A stretch of 64,000 nucleotides of DNA. Source: Mesorhizobium sp. Z1-4 (GTDB taxonomy: Bacteria; Pseudomonadota; Alphaproteobacteria; Rhizobiales; Rhizobiaceae). Within the stretch, counting starts at the first letter, position 1, and each line of letters begins with the position of its first letter. Below, piece by piece: positions 45,987 through 55,495 of the stretch. Position numbers and translations under genes: made by a program. Location: contig NZ_RCIO01000002.1 in NCBI RefSeq assembly GCF_004000235.1, positions 846,803 through 910,802 of the forward strand, read 5' to 3'. Under the pieces are notes generated by a model. That model saw only the letters and a program-made list of their open reading frames with translations. It searched no databases and was not told the origin of the DNA.

Positions 45987-46268
45987 ATGTCGTTTTTCAA
46001 GAAGCTCTTTGGCGGCGGCGGGGATGAGCCTGTCGACGGCGGAGAGCCTGTCGAGCACAAAGGCTACCTGGTGCGTGCGACGCCCTATGCCGAAGGCGGG
46101 CAGTATCAGGTCTGTGGCGTCGTTACCAAGGACGTCGACGGCGAGACGAAAGAACACCGTTTCGTGCGCGCGGACAAAACGACCTCGCTTGACGACGCGA
46201 TCGGGATCACGCTGCGCAAGGGCAAGCAGATCATCGACGAACAGGGCGATGCGATGTTTCGCCAGTAG
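45987..46268 (+). CDS. HlyU family protein
   Basis: A 93-residue protein: MSFFKKLFGGGGDEPVDGGEPVEHKGYLVRATPYAEGGQYQVCGVVTKDVDGETKEHRFVRADKTTSLDDAIGITLRKGKQIIDEQGDAMF, the HlyU-like domain common in Rhizobiales. It lacks a DNA-binding helix-turn-helix, so a regulator role is not supported by the sequence. GGAGG six bases before the ATG at 45987 supports the start. Confidence 0.85.
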   Translation: MSFFKKLFGGGGDEPVDGGEPVEHKGYLVRATPYAEGGQYQVCGVVTKDVDGETKEHRFVRADKTTSLDDAIGITLRKGKQIIDEQGDAMFRQ

Positions 46269-46387
46269 GCGGCGCGTCGGGCCTGTCTCACCGCCTATTG
46301 TGGGCCAGTTGATGGATTTGCCGCCGCAAATACCTACATGTTGCAGAATTGGCTGCGGGCCAGGCACAAGAAACAAGGGGAGCCGCT

Positions 46388-46882
46388 ATGCTGCTGGACG
46401 ATCTTGACCGGACATTCGACGTTGAATCCGCGGTCGAAACCGACGACGTGCCGGGCTTTCGGCTCGAACGCCGGGAAGCGCAGCGCCGCGCGCCGCTAAA
46501 GGCGACCGAAGCCGAAAAGCACGACGATTTGAGCGCGCTGCCGGCCGATGCGCCGGCGGAACTGGTGGCGGCTGCGGCGAAACTGGCGGCCGCCGGCTAC
46601 CGCATCAGCCGCGACGGCGATGTGGGCCTGCTTGAGGACAACGCAGACGGTTCGGCGGACACGGCAGAGGATGCGGGAGAGATTCCGGTGCTTTCGCCGC
46701 GTGAACTCGAGGTGCTTGCGCTGCTCGCCGAAGGCGCGCCCAACAAGGTGATTGCGCGCCGGCTCAACATCTCGGTGCACACTGCGAAATTCCACGTCGC
46801 CTCGATCATCGCCAAGCTGGGCGCCGTGAACCGCACCGACGCAACCGCGATCGCCATGCGGCAGGGGCTGGTGCAGGTTTAG
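46388..46882 (+). CDS. Orphan LuxR-type helix-turn-helix regulator
   Basis: A 164-residue protein. The first ~95 residues are acidic and low-complexity, with no receiver or autoinducer domain. The C-terminal LuxR/GerE DNA-binding domain has LSPRELEVLALLAEGAPNKVIARRLNISVHTAKFHVASIIAKLGAVNRTDATAIAM. AAGGGGAG six bases before the ATG supports the start. It is convergent with the LysE gene with four bases between. Target genes are unknown. Confidence 0.9.
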   Translation: MLLDDLDRTFDVESAVETDDVPGFRLERREAQRRAPLKATEAEKHDDLSALPADAPAELVAAAAKLAAAGYRISRDGDVGLLEDNADGSADTAEDAGEIPVLSPRELEVLALLAEGAPNKVIARRLNISVHTAKFHVASIIAKLGAVNRTDATAIAMRQGLVQV

Positions 46883-46886
46883 GGCA

Positions 46887-47513
46887 TTAACGGTCCTGCA
46901 TCGCAAGGCGTACGCCAAGCGCGCAGTAGATGCCGCCCACGACCTTGCCCTGCCAGCGCAGGACAGTCGGATTGCGGCGCAGGAAGTTACCGAGGCCACC
47001 GGCGCCGAGCGCAAACACCACGGTACTCATTAGTCCCAACAGGACGAAGATTACGCCCAGCGTAACGAGTTGGACTGCAACTGGGCCTGCCTGCGGGTTC
47101 ACGAATTGCGGCAGGAAGGCCAGGAAGAACAACGCGGTCTTCGGATTGAGGACTTCTGCCAGAATGGCCTGACGGAATGCGCGGCGTGGCGAAACGGGCA
47201 GTATTCCCGAACTCATGTCCGTTGGTGCCTTGGCCAGGAATGCCTTGATGCCGAGATAGACCAGGTAAGCCGCACCTAGATATTTGATGATGCTGAACAG
47301 CACCGCCGAAGCCGCGATGATGGCCGATATGCCGACGATTGCGAGGAACGTGTGGATGATGTCGCCAGCGGCAATACCGAGGCCCGTCGCGAGCCCGGCG
47401 CGGGCGCCAGAACTGGTTGCTCGCGCAATGGTAAGCAGCGTTGCCGGTCCTGGAATGAACACGAAACCGGTGACAATTACGATATATGCAATGAGGGTGG
47501 TCAGGTCGATCAC
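46887..47513 (-). CDS. LysE/RhtB-family amino-acid exporter
   Basis: A 208-residue membrane protein with six hydrophobic segments. Family features are GFVFIPGPATLLTIARATSSGARAGLATGLGIAAGD and FLAKAPTD...FRQAILAEVLNPKTALFFLAFLPQFV. It would export an amino acid or derivative. The start is GTG at 47513, with GAGGAG seven bases upstream. A TTG six bases earlier is too close to that site. Confidence 0.9.
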   Translation of the reverse strand: MIDLTTLIAYIVIVTGFVFIPGPATLLTIARATSSGARAGLATGLGIAAGDIIHTFLAIVGISAIIAASAVLFSIIKYLGAAYLVYLGIKAFLAKAPTDMSSGILPVSPRRAFRQAILAEVLNPKTALFFLAFLPQFVNPQAGPVAVQLVTLGVIFVLLGLMSTVVFALGAGGLGNFLRRNPTVLRWQGKVVGGIYCALGVRLAMQDR

Positions 47514-47635
47514 AGGCAATCTCCTCGTCCGTTGCCGCCGACCAAATCACCGGCGGCCGGCAATTTCAATATGGACGCTTGCCTTGACGAGAGCGCCGCG
47601 CGACGATTGCGCGACGCAACCGAGGAGGCCGCACC

Positions 47636-48505
47636 ATGTCACTTAAAGGCAAGACCGTTTTCATCTCCGGCGGGTCGCGCGGGATAGGCCTCGCGATCGC
47701 TCTGAGGGCGGCGCGCGACGGCGCCAATGTGACGATCGCGGCGAAGACCGCCGACCCACATCCGAAGCTGCCTGGCACGATCTACACTGCGGCCAAGGAG
47801 ATCGTGGAAGCTGGCGGCAAGGCGCTGCCTGTGATCTGCGACATACGCGACGAGATGCAAGTGGCGGAGGCGGTGGAGAAAACCGTCGCCGAGTTTGGCG
47901 GCATCGATGTGTGCGTGAACAACGCCAGCGCGATCCAGCTTACCGGCACGCTGGCGACCGACATAAAGCGCTACGATCTGATGCACCAGATCAACACGCG
48001 CGGCACGTTTCTCGTGTCGAAAATGTGTATTCCGCATCTGAAGTTAGCCAAAAACCCTCACATTTTGAATCTGGCGCCGCCGCTCGACATGGAAGCCAAA
48101 TGGTTCAAGAACCACGTCGCCTACACGATGGCGAAATTCGGCATGTCGATGTGTACGCTGGGCATGAGCGCGGAGTTCGCGAAGGATGGCATCGCAGTCA
48201 ATTCGCTGTGGCCGCTGACAGCGATCGACACCGCCGCGGTGCGCAACCTTCTGGGCGGGGCAACCGTCGCTGCGATGAGCCGCACGTCGGACATCATGGC
48301 TGACGCATTCCACGAGATCGTCATCAAACCGTCGCGCGAAACGACCGGCAATTTCTTCATCGACGAGCTGGTGCTGCGCGATGCGGGCGTGACCGATTTT
48401 GCGAAATACGCGCCCGGCGCGACGGGTCCGCTGGCAGCCGATTTTTTTGTGCCGGACGAGGTGTTCGCCAAGAGCGACACCAAGGTCGGCGGCATGGTGA
48501 GTTAG
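47636..48505 (+). CDS. SDR oxidoreductase, HSDL2-like
   Basis: A 289-residue NADP-type SDR. It has FISGGSRGIGLAIALRAARDGANVTIAAKTA, GGIDVCVNNASAIQL, and NHVAYTMAKFGMSM (YxxxK). The replacement of the usual GGG/SSS region by LAPPLD and the extended C terminus (GNFFIDELVLRDAGVTDFAKY) match the HSDL2-like subgroup. The start has GAGG upstream. It may reduce or oxidise an acyl or alcohol substrate, and no partner gene indicates which. Confidence 0.88.
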   Translation: MSLKGKTVFISGGSRGIGLAIALRAARDGANVTIAAKTADPHPKLPGTIYTAAKEIVEAGGKALPVICDIRDEMQVAEAVEKTVAEFGGIDVCVNNASAIQLTGTLATDIKRYDLMHQINTRGTFLVSKMCIPHLKLAKNPHILNLAPPLDMEAKWFKNHVAYTMAKFGMSMCTLGMSAEFAKDGIAVNSLWPLTAIDTAAVRNLLGGATVAAMSRTSDIMADAFHEIVIKPSRETTGNFFIDELVLRDAGVTDFAKYAPGATGPLAADFFVPDEVFAKSDTKVGGMVS

Positions 48506-48516
48506 GGGCCGGCGAG

Positions 48517-50631
48517 CTACCTGAACATCAGATCCCGGACCAGGTCCGGTACCAGCTGGATCACCCGCAGCGCGGATTTGAGCTCGGCCTGCTCATCCGA
48601 TGTAAGCGCTGCGACCTCGACCTTGTTCGACACCGGGATGCCGGCCAGGAGATCACGGCTTTGCTGCGCCAGCATAAATCTGATCACCTTGCCATGAGCC
48701 GTTGCGATGCGGGCGAAATCGGCATCGCCGCCGATTTCGAGAGCGCGCAGGCCGGCCAGGCGTTCACGCGTCGAGCGCGCCTGCACGTCATGGCGGATTG
48801 CCAGAGCGCGGGCGAAAGCGACGACGGGAAAGAGGCCGTGCATCTTGAGATCGATGCGTCCGTGCTCCGTACGGAAGCCGCCGAGCATGGTGAAGGCATT
48901 GGGAGGGCGGGCGGCCAGCTCGCCCAGCGCCTTGGCGAACGGAACCTGGCCGCTTGCTGCCGCGAACGCCGCCGACAGAAGGTCGCTTGCGAGCGCGTAG
49001 TCGCCGTGAACCGGGTAGAGGTCGAAGAAGATATCGACGTTGAGCAGGTCTTCGGGCCGCGACCGGCGCACCCAGTCGGCGGCACGCGCTTTCCAGGTGG
49101 CGAGCGAACCGCGCCATTGCGGGTTCTTCGCCATCACCCCGCCTTTGCACAGCGGAATGCCGGCTTCGTGGAGGATCGGCGCCATATGCTCGCCGAGCGC
49201 AGCGAACCAGCGGTCGTTTTCGCCGCCGGGTTCGCCCTCGGCAAAAACGATCGCGTTGTCCTGATCGGCGGCGAGCAGGCTTTCGCCGCGGCCGCCCGAA
49301 CCCAGAACGATGACCGTATAGGGGCAGGGCGGGGCGCCCAGACCCTCCGCCGCCATGGCGCTTTCGGCCAATATGGCCGCGCGGCGGGTGACGGCGCGCA
49401 GCTCTTCGCTGACGATTTCGGCAATCGTGGCTGCCTCGATACCCTCGACAAGAAGCGAGGTGGCGACACCGGGCAGCTGCGACCATGCCGCGGCGAGGTC
49501 CGATGCCGTGGCGGCGTCCTCGATGCGGTCATTGAGATTGATCGCGGCACTCGCCCGCAGCTTCAGCAGATCGCGCGCCGAGATCACGCCGACAAGGTCG
49601 TTGTCGTCGCTGCGTACCGCAAGGTGGCGGATCTTGCGCCGCGCCATGCGGCCGATGGCGCGGTAGGCAAAAGCCTGCTCCCGGATGGAGACAAGCGGAC
49701 GCGTGGCGATTTCGCCTGAATTGACCTTCAGCGCATTAGCCCCGTTCGAGGCGAGATGGCGCATCAGATCGCGCTCGGTGAGAATGCCGTACTCGCCGAC
49801 CTTGCCGCCCGCCCGGCCGCTGTCGGACACGAAAACCGAGCTGATCTTGCGGTCGAGCATCAGCACCATGGCGTCGCGCGCGCTTGTCTCTGTGCCGACG
49901 CACACAGGTGGGGCGCTCATCAGGTCCTGCAGCCGGTGCTTGTAGGCGTAGGGGTCGACGGCGACGAAGGAGCGGAACATTTCGGGCCGCGAGACCGGCT
50001 CCGTCCAACCGGCGCGGACGTGGGTTTCGAGCTGTTCGGTGAGCTGCAGGCAGGCACGCTCCGCCTCGGCAAGCGTGCGGATGCCGCGTTCGGCCAGTTT
50101 CGGCACCATGGCAATGAAGATGTCTGCCGCGGCGCGTGCGTCACCCAGCGCCTGGTGGCGCGCATGCATTTCCACGCCAAGCCAGCTTGCCAGCGCCTCC
50201 AGCGAATAGTCGGGCAGGTTGGGGTTTGCGGTTGCCGCCAGAAGGCGCACGCACAGCGACCGGGGTTTGGCCCAGGCTATGCCGCTGCGCTCGGCTTCAT
50301 TCGCAAGAACCGCAAGATCGAAGCCGACGGAGTATCCGATAAGAATGCGGCCCTGAATATGTGTTTCCGCCTCGCGCCAGGCCTCGACGAAGTTCGGCGC
50401 CTGGCGCACCATGGCGTTGGTGATGCGGTGGATCGCGGTTGAGCGGGCGGGAATGGCGATGCGCGGGTCCACCAGCCGCTCCCACACCGTTTCGGGCGCC
50501 AGCCGGCCATTTTCGATGGCCACGAGACCGATCTGAACGACGCGGTCGTTGCGCGCGTCGAGCCCGGTCGTTTCGGTGTCGATGGCAACCGCGTCGAGCG
50601 CGGCAAGCGGCGTGGCTCCGGTGACGATCAT
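48517..50631 (-). CDS. DEDDh exonuclease - CBS pair - DUF294 nucleotidyltransferase fusion
   Basis: A 704-residue fusion. Residues ~10-175 are a DnaQ-like exonuclease: AVAIDTETTGLD (first DE), HRITNAMV, IGYSVGFDLAVL, and HQALGDARAAADI (His and Asp of DEDDh). Residues ~240-375 hold two CBS domains (LMSAPPVCVGTETSARDAMVLMLDRKISSVFV and ATRPLVSIREQAFAYRAIGRMARRKIRHLAVR), which bind adenine nucleotides. Residues ~380-690 are a GlnD/GlnE-like nucleotidyltransferase with VIVLGSGGRGESLLAADQDNAIVF (GS-x9-DxD) and its C-terminal domain. GGGAGG seven bases before the ATG fixes the start. Function is unknown, but nucleotide-gated RNA or DNA end processing is a possibility. Confidence 0.88.
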   Translation of the reverse strand: MIVTGATPLAALDAVAIDTETTGLDARNDRVVQIGLVAIENGRLAPETVWERLVDPRIAIPARSTAIHRITNAMVRQAPNFVEAWREAETHIQGRILIGYSVGFDLAVLANEAERSGIAWAKPRSLCVRLLAATANPNLPDYSLEALASWLGVEMHARHQALGDARAAADIFIAMVPKLAERGIRTLAEAERACLQLTEQLETHVRAGWTEPVSRPEMFRSFVAVDPYAYKHRLQDLMSAPPVCVGTETSARDAMVLMLDRKISSVFVSDSGRAGGKVGEYGILTERDLMRHLASNGANALKVNSGEIATRPLVSIREQAFAYRAIGRMARRKIRHLAVRSDDNDLVGVISARDLLKLRASAAINLNDRIEDAATASDLAAAWSQLPGVATSLLVEGIEAATIAEIVSEELRAVTRRAAILAESAMAAEGLGAPPCPYTVIVLGSGGRGESLLAADQDNAIVFAEGEPGGENDRWFAALGEHMAPILHEAGIPLCKGGVMAKNPQWRGSLATWKARAADWVRRSRPEDLLNVDIFFDLYPVHGDYALASDLLSAAFAAASGQVPFAKALGELAARPPNAFTMLGGFRTEHGRIDLKMHGLFPVVAFARALAIRHDVQARSTRERLAGLRALEIGGDADFARIATAHGKVIRFMLAQQSRDLLAGIPVSNKVEVAALTSDEQAELKSALRVIQLVPDLVRDLMFR

Positions 50632-50696
50632 GCGCGGCCCTCCCAACCGAAGGCACCACATTATCCGACTGAAGCACTTGATCCAGATCAGATGCG

Positions 50697-50727
50697 AAAA
50701 AGCCCGGCCGCTGGAGGACGGCCGGGC
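50697..50727 (-). terminator. Rho-independent terminator of the OmpA-like gene
   Basis: Read on the minus strand, a 9-bp stem GCCCGGCCG / CGGCCGGGC with an eight-base loop is followed by TTTTT. It lies 90-120 bases after the OmpA-like stop. Confidence 0.85.
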
Positions 50728-50814
50728 CTTGATGCCGATCCCCATGATTGGGGATGGGGCAGGGAACGCCTTATCTCACTCCTGAATTGTGGCAATTCAA
50801 GAGCGTGTGCCGGG

Positions 50815-52554
50815 TCAGCGGCTGGCGACCGGCGCCACAAGCGGCGTGATGCGCCGCACCGCTACGCGGCGGTTGGTCCGGTTCGGCTCCTCGGTGTTCA
50901 CCTTGAGATAGGCTTCGCCATAACCCTGTGTGACCAGGTTTTCCGGCGGGATATCGAACACGTCGGTCAATGCCCGGGCAACCGTTTCGGCACGCCTGTC
51001 GGACAGGGACAGATTAGCCGCGTCTGTGCCGACCGCGTCGGTGTGGCCCTCGATGAGGAACACTTCGGCAGGGTTCTCGTCGAGGAGCCGTGCCATGGCG
51101 TCGGCCAGATAGTTGAGTTTCGACACTTCACCTTCGCCGATCGCGGCGGAGCCGAAATCGAAGGTGACGTTGTCGAGGTCAATCCGGCGCACGCTGTCGC
51201 GAACGCGGGCGGAATAACGCACCTCGTCAAGCGAATAGAGACGGCGCACCCGTTCCACCGGGGGCTTGTCGAGGAACTCGTAATAGCGGTCGGCATCGTC
51301 GACGCGGCGGGCATCGAGAATGTAATCCCGCACCGGTATGCGCAGGCGCAGCGGCGGCAGATCGCTGCCCGGATCGCGCCAGCGGCCTCGGCGGCCGTCA
51401 TCGTCGCGGTCGCGATCGCCGGCGTAGACGAGAATATACTCGCGGCCGTCCGGCGTGATGCGCGAACGCTGGATAATGTCACCGTAGCGGTCGCGGATGG
51501 TTACGATCTGCGTGCCGTTGGGCCGGATGATCGTCTCGCGGGTGCGGCCGCGCCGCAGCTCCTCGTAATAGACCTCGTCGGCATCGCGACGCAGGCGGCC
51601 GCGGTCATCGGAACCGACAACCTGACGGCCGGCAAGCGACATGATCACGCGTCCGGCGATCTCGCCGATGATCTCGGCATCGCTGCGCTTTTCCACGCGA
51701 GCCTGCGCCTGGCTTTCCTCGACGCGCGTGCCTTCAGCGGCGGTCGCCGACTGAAGCTGCGACGCCTGGGGTACGGCCTCGGCTTGTGCCGCTTCGTCGG
51801 ATTCGGGCGGTGGTGCCTGCTCCTCCTCGACGGCTACGGCGGCATTTGCCTCGCCGCCTGCTTCGCCGGAGAGCTCGGCTTCCTTCTGGCTGTCGAGAAC
51901 CGGAGCGGCGTTTTCTTCGTCGGTCACGGCCGATTCCCCGGTCTCTTCCTCAGCAGCCGGCTCGGCCTTCTCTTCAGGCGCCGCTTCTTCCGCTGCAGGC
52001 GCAGCTTCGGCTTCGGCGGGCTGTTCGGCCGTCGGCTCCTCGGCAGGTGCTGCTTCCTCCACGGGAGCCGCTTCCTCGGCGACTGCGGGCTCTTCAGCGG
52101 CCGGCTCGGTGGCCTCGGGCGCTGCTTCTTCCGCAGGTGCGGCTTCTTCCATTACGGGTTCTTCGGCGGGAGCCGCTTCCTCTACCGGAGCAGCCTCTTC
52201 GGCCGCAGGCGCTTCCTCTGAAGGAGCCTCCTCAGCCGGGGCAGCTTCTTCCGCGGGAGCTGCCTCTTCGGCGGCCGGGGCCTCTTCGCTCGTTGCGTTT
52301 TCCATCGCCTCGATCTGATCTTCGATCAGTCGGCGTTCCTCGTCCGTGAGTTCTTCTTCCTCGAGGCGCTTGCGCAACTCTTCAATCGAGGCCTGTGCGA
52401 GGACGAGCGGCGGTGTGCCGGTCTGCGATTGAGGAATGGCGGGAATGCCGGAATTCATGGGCGCTGCGGACAGCTGTGCGGAATAAAGGGGCGCGGTCAT
52501 CAGCAGTGCGAGTGCCGTGCCAGCGGAAATAGTTCGATTTCGTGTCTTTATCAT
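50815..52554 (-). CDS. OmpA-like outer-membrane/peptidoglycan protein with Glu-Ala-Pro tract
   Basis: A 579-residue protein. The signal peptide ([23 protein letters not shown]) is followed by a short coiled-coil ([25 protein letters not shown]) and a long acidic tract rich in [11 protein letters not shown] (about residues 93-235). A middle domain has basic and Arg/Asp-rich repeats, and the C-terminal OmpA domain is [65 protein letters not shown]. The OmpA domain binds peptidoglycan diaminopimelate. No beta-barrel is present. AAGGAGA before the ATG supports the start. Confidence 0.9.
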   Translation of the reverse strand: MIKTRNRTISAGTALALLMTAPLYSAQLSAAPMNSGIPAIPQSQTGTPPLVLAQASIEELRKRLEEEELTDEERRLIEDQIEAMENATSEEAPAAEEAAPAEEAAPAEEAPSEEAPAAEEAAPVEEAAPAEEPVMEEAAPAEEAAPEATEPAAEEPAVAEEAAPVEEAAPAEEPTAEQPAEAEAAPAAEEAAPEEKAEPAAEEETGESAVTDEENAAPVLDSQKEAELSGEAGGEANAAVAVEEEQAPPPESDEAAQAEAVPQASQLQSATAAEGTRVEESQAQARVEKRSDAEIIGEIAGRVIMSLAGRQVVGSDDRGRLRRDADEVYYEELRRGRTRETIIRPNGTQIVTIRDRYGDIIQRSRITPDGREYILVYAGDRDRDDDGRRGRWRDPGSDLPPLRLRIPVRDYILDARRVDDADRYYEFLDKPPVERVRRLYSLDEVRYSARVRDSVRRIDLDNVTFDFGSAAIGEGEVSKLNYLADAMARLLDENPAEVFLIEGHTDAVGTDAANLSLSDRRAETVARALTDVFDIPPENLVTQGYGEAYLKVNTEEPNRTNRRVAVRRITPLVAPVASR

Positions 52555-52710
52555 TTCGTTCTCCTTCGCAGCCGGCGTGACTACGCCAGCTTTTCGAGCC
52601 GCCCCTCGGCCCACATCCCGCTTTTGACCTATCCGCACAGTTTGACGGTTTGGCGGCGGAAATCTGCGTATTGCTTGACGAACGCAGTTGAAAAGCCCAG
52701 TTGTCGCCAC

Positions 52711-53157
52711 ATGTCGGACCCGTTCTGGAAGACCAAGAAACTGGCTGAAATGTCGGCGCTGGAGTGGGAATCGCTCTGCGACGGCTGCGGCAAATGCTGT
52801 CTGGCAAAACTTGAAGACGAAGATACCGGCGAAATCCATTTCACCAGCGTCGGGTGCCGCCTGTTCGACGCCGATCTGTGCCGCTGCACCGACTATGAAA
52901 ACCGCGCCGCCCGTGTGCCGGACTGCGTTAAGCTGACGCCGGAGAACGTGACCACCATTCCCTGGCTGCCGTCGAGCTGTGCTTACCGCATTGTTGCGGA
53001 GGGGCGGGATCTGGCGTGGTGGCACCCGCTGGTTTCGGGCAGCGCCGACAGCGTGCACCAAGCCGGCATTTCCATGCGCGGGCGCGTGACCGCGCGCGAG
53101 GATGAACTGCCGGATACGGATGACTATCTCGACCACATGCTGGCGGCGGAGCCGTGA
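52711..53157 (+). CDS. YcgN family cysteine cluster protein (UPF0260)
   Basis: A 148-residue protein: [77 protein letters not shown]...LPSSCAYR. The [18 protein letters not shown] and SCAYR cysteines match the YcgN/YkgJ zinc- or Fe-binding family. No reaction is known. The gene is divergent from the OmpA-like gene and is followed by an NTF2-like gene. Confidence 0.93.
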   Translation: MSDPFWKTKKLAEMSALEWESLCDGCGKCCLAKLEDEDTGEIHFTSVGCRLFDADLCRCTDYENRAARVPDCVKLTPENVTTIPWLPSSCAYRIVAEGRDLAWWHPLVSGSADSVHQAGISMRGRVTAREDELPDTDDYLDHMLAAEP

Positions 53158-53194
53158 GCGGACGGCACACCAACAGCGGCAGGAGTTGCGCAGC

Positions 53195-53608
53195 ATGAAC
53201 AGAACGGAAGCCGAAGCACTGATCGGGCGTTACCTCGACGCATTCAACAAAGGCGATGTCGACGGCATGCTGGCGTGCCTGCACGAGGACATCGTGCACG
53301 ACATCAACCAGGGCGGGCGCGAGATCGGCCGCGACAGATTCCGCTGGTTCATGGCGACGATGAACCGTCATTATCGCGAAGCGCTGTCGGATATCGTGGT
53401 GATGGTGGATGAAAACGGCCGGCGCGCGGCTGCGGAATTCACCGTGCGCGGCACCTATCTGGAGACCGCCGAAGGGCTGCCCCCGGCGGGCGGACAGAGC
53501 TACAGCCTGCCGGCCGGCATCTTCTTCGAGATCGACGACGGGCTGATCTCGCGTGTCACCACCTACTACAATCTCTCCGACTGGATCGCCCAGGTCGAAA
53601 AGGGCTGA
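53195..53608 (+). CDS. NTF2-like (SnoaL/ketosteroid isomerase type) protein
   Basis: A 137-residue protein: IGRYLDAFNKGDVDGMLACLHEDIVHDINQGGREIGRDRFRWFMATMNRHYREALSDIVVMV... GIFFEIDDGLISRVTTYYNLSDWIAQV, the SnoaL-like pattern with a His/Asp-lined pocket. AGGAG nine bases before the ATG supports it. It is two bases ahead of the following GNAT gene start, so the two are co-transcribed. The substrate is unknown. Confidence 0.88.
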   Translation: MNRTEAEALIGRYLDAFNKGDVDGMLACLHEDIVHDINQGGREIGRDRFRWFMATMNRHYREALSDIVVMVDENGRRAAAEFTVRGTYLETAEGLPPAGGQSYSLPAGIFFEIDDGLISRVTTYYNLSDWIAQVEKG

Positions 53609-53610
53609 CG

Positions 53611-54201
53611 GTGACGATCCGGGTCGCTCCGCTGCCGAGCGCACGGTTCTCCGGCGTCTTCGATGATCTCGCGCGGCTGCGGATCACGGTATTTCGTGAA
53701 TATCCCTATCTCTACGACGGCGACATCGATTACGAGCGCGGTTATCTCGACCGTTTCCTCGCTTCATCCGGCGCGGTTGTGATCGGCGCATTCGCGGGCA
53801 CGCGGCTGGTCGGTGCGGCAACCGCGTCGCCGCTCGCAGATCATCATGAAGAGTTTGCCGCGCCGCTGGTGGCGCGCGGCATGCCTCTGGATCGGATGTT
53901 CTATTTTGGCGAATCGGTGCTCGAAGCCGCGTATCGCGGGCAAGGTGCCGGCGTGCGGTTCTTCGAGGAGCGCGAGAAGGCGGCTCGGGATGCCGGTTTT
54001 GCCGAAACGGTGTTCTCGGCAGTGATGCGGCCTGCAAGCCACCCCGCGCGCCCCGACAGCTACCGGCCGCTGGACAGGTTCTGGCAAAACCGGGGCTACC
54101 GGCGCCTGGCGGGCGTGACGACGACGTTTTCCTGGAAGGATATCGGCGAAGCGGGCGAGACGGCAAAGCCTATGGAGTACTGGCACAAAACGCTGATGTG
54201 A
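53611..54201 (+). CDS. GNAT-family N-acetyltransferase
   Basis: A 196-residue acetyltransferase with a GTG start directly after the previous stop. The acetyl-CoA region is FYFGESVLEAAYRGQGAGVRFFEEREKAARDAGF (RGQGxG), and the rest fits the GNAT fold with RLRITVFREYPYLYDGDIDYERGYLDRFL. It transfers an acetyl group to an unknown amine or protein. No other neighbours suggest its role. Confidence 0.9.
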   Translation: MTIRVAPLPSARFSGVFDDLARLRITVFREYPYLYDGDIDYERGYLDRFLASSGAVVIGAFAGTRLVGAATASPLADHHEEFAAPLVARGMPLDRMFYFGESVLEAAYRGQGAGVRFFEEREKAARDAGFAETVFSAVMRPASHPARPDSYRPLDRFWQNRGYRRLAGVTTTFSWKDIGEAGETAKPMEYWHKTLM

Positions 54202-54348
54202 GGCATCGGGCGGCGTGCCCTTTGGCAGTCCGGTCAACATGAATGGCAGATGAACGGGAGGTTCCGCCCCGGTTCAGAGGCGGCGGTGCATTGTCCGCTC
54301 CATCTGCCCGGGCAGCGAGCCCGCGCCAACCCAGCCAAGGAGCCAATC

Positions 54349-54705
54349 ATGTTCAAGAAAATCAGGACCGCCGCCCTTTCCGCAGTGATCGGCCTCGGCG
54401 CCCTTGCCGCCGCTCCGGCCACCGCGCAGGCCGACAGCTTCTATTTCGGTATTACGCCTAACGGCCCGAGCTTCGGGTTTCACAGCGATTCCAGCCGCCG
54501 TCACTGGGGCGGTCAGCGCCGCTACCACCGGGCGACGTGCAGCCCCCAGCGCGCGCTGAACAAGGCTGACCGCATGGGTATCCACCGCGCCCGCGTGCGC
54601 AGCGAAAACCGCCGCGTGATCAGTGTGGCCGGCCGCAAGCACCGCCAGCGTGTGGTGGTGACTTTCGCCAAGGCGCCGAACTGCCCGGTGGTTCGCTGGC
54701 ACTAA
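54349..54705 (+). CDS. Small exported basic protein
   Basis: A 118-residue protein, not recognised. It has a signal peptide (IRTAALSAVIGLGALAAAPATAQA), then a Gly/Ser/Phe segment and a very Arg/His-rich mature part (RRHWGGQRRYHRATCSPQRALNKADRMGIHRARVRSENRRVISVAGRKHRQRVVV) with only two Cys. The KADRMGIHRARVRSENRRVISVAG stretch resembles a short repeat-like module found in small periplasmic proteins of Rhizobiales. A strong terminator follows, indicating a separate transcript. Confidence 0.8.
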   Translation: MFKKIRTAALSAVIGLGALAAAPATAQADSFYFGITPNGPSFGFHSDSSRRHWGGQRRYHRATCSPQRALNKADRMGIHRARVRSENRRVISVAGRKHRQRVVVTFAKAPNCPVVRWH

Positions 54706-54728
54706 GCGCACTCATCTCCCCAGATACG

Positions 54729-54761
54729 GAAAGGCCGGCAAATTTGCCGGCCTTTCTTTTT
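54729..54761 (+). terminator. Rho-independent terminator of the small basic protein gene
   Basis: A perfect 28-base palindrome with a 14-bp stem (GAAAGGCCGGCAAA and complement) is followed by TTTTTC. It also lies in front of the convergent SIMPL gene and could serve both strands. Confidence 0.9.
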
Positions 54762-54778
54762 CTGCGTCTGCGCGGCGG

Positions 54779-55495
54779 CTACTGCTCAAGCAGGAAGGTC
54801 ATGGTGACGCTGACGCTGTAGGCGTTTTCGCCGGCTTCGACCGGGACCGCCTCAGCCGCTTCCATGCGCATGGCGCGTGCCCCGAAAGGGACCGGCATCG
54901 GGTGATTTGACTGTTCGGTGATTTCGAAGACGCCGCCGAGCTGCACATTGGCCACGTCGGCCAATGTGCGGGCCTTGCGTGTGGCGTCCTCCACCGCGTC
55001 GCGGCGCGCCTGATCGATAACGGCTTCGGGGTCGGCGTTGGTGAAACTGATCGAACCGCCCTGGTTGACGCCGAGCGTTACGGAACTGTCGATCACGGTG
55101 CCGACCTTGGCAAGATCGCGCACCCGCACGGTCAATGCATTTGACACCTGATAGGCCGCGAGCTTGGACGTCTGATTTCCGTCGCCGTCGCGCTGGTAGT
55201 CCCAGCGCGGCTGAATCGAAAGACCGGACGTCTGAAGATCGCGGTCGGCAATGCCGGCTTCTTTCAGCGATGCGATGACTGCGCGCATCGCCTCGTTGTT
55301 GGCATCAAGCGCCTCGCGCGCGGTTGCGGCCTCGCGCATGACCGAAAGGCTGACGATCGCCATGTCGGGCCTGACCGCCGCCTCGCCCGCGCCGGTGACG
55401 ACAATGCGCGGCGGCTGCGGCGCCTGCTGCGCCATGGCCGGCAACGGTACGAGCAGTGCCGCGACAAGGGCGGTGGTGGTCAAGAAGTGCTTCAT
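54779..55495 (-). CDS. Exported SIMPL-domain (DUF541) protein
   Basis: A 238-residue protein. The signal peptide is TTTALVAALLVPLPAMAQ. The mature part is the SIMPL/DUF541 domain: RIVVTGAGEAAVRPDMAIVSLSVMREAATAREALDANNEAMRAVIASLKEAGIADRDLQTSGLSIQPRWDY, then VSNALTVRVRDLAKVGTVIDSSV. E. coli YggE, a relative, protects against oxidative stress. AGGAGATCACC before the ATG at 55495 supports the start. Confidence 0.93.
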   Translation of the reverse strand: MKHFLTTTALVAALLVPLPAMAQQAPQPPRIVVTGAGEAAVRPDMAIVSLSVMREAATAREALDANNEAMRAVIASLKEAGIADRDLQTSGLSIQPRWDYQRDGDGNQTSKLAAYQVSNALTVRVRDLAKVGTVIDSSVTLGVNQGGSISFTNADPEAVIDQARRDAVEDATRKARTLADVANVQLGGVFEITEQSNHPMPVPFGARAMRMEAAEAVPVEAGENAYSVSVTMTFLLEQ

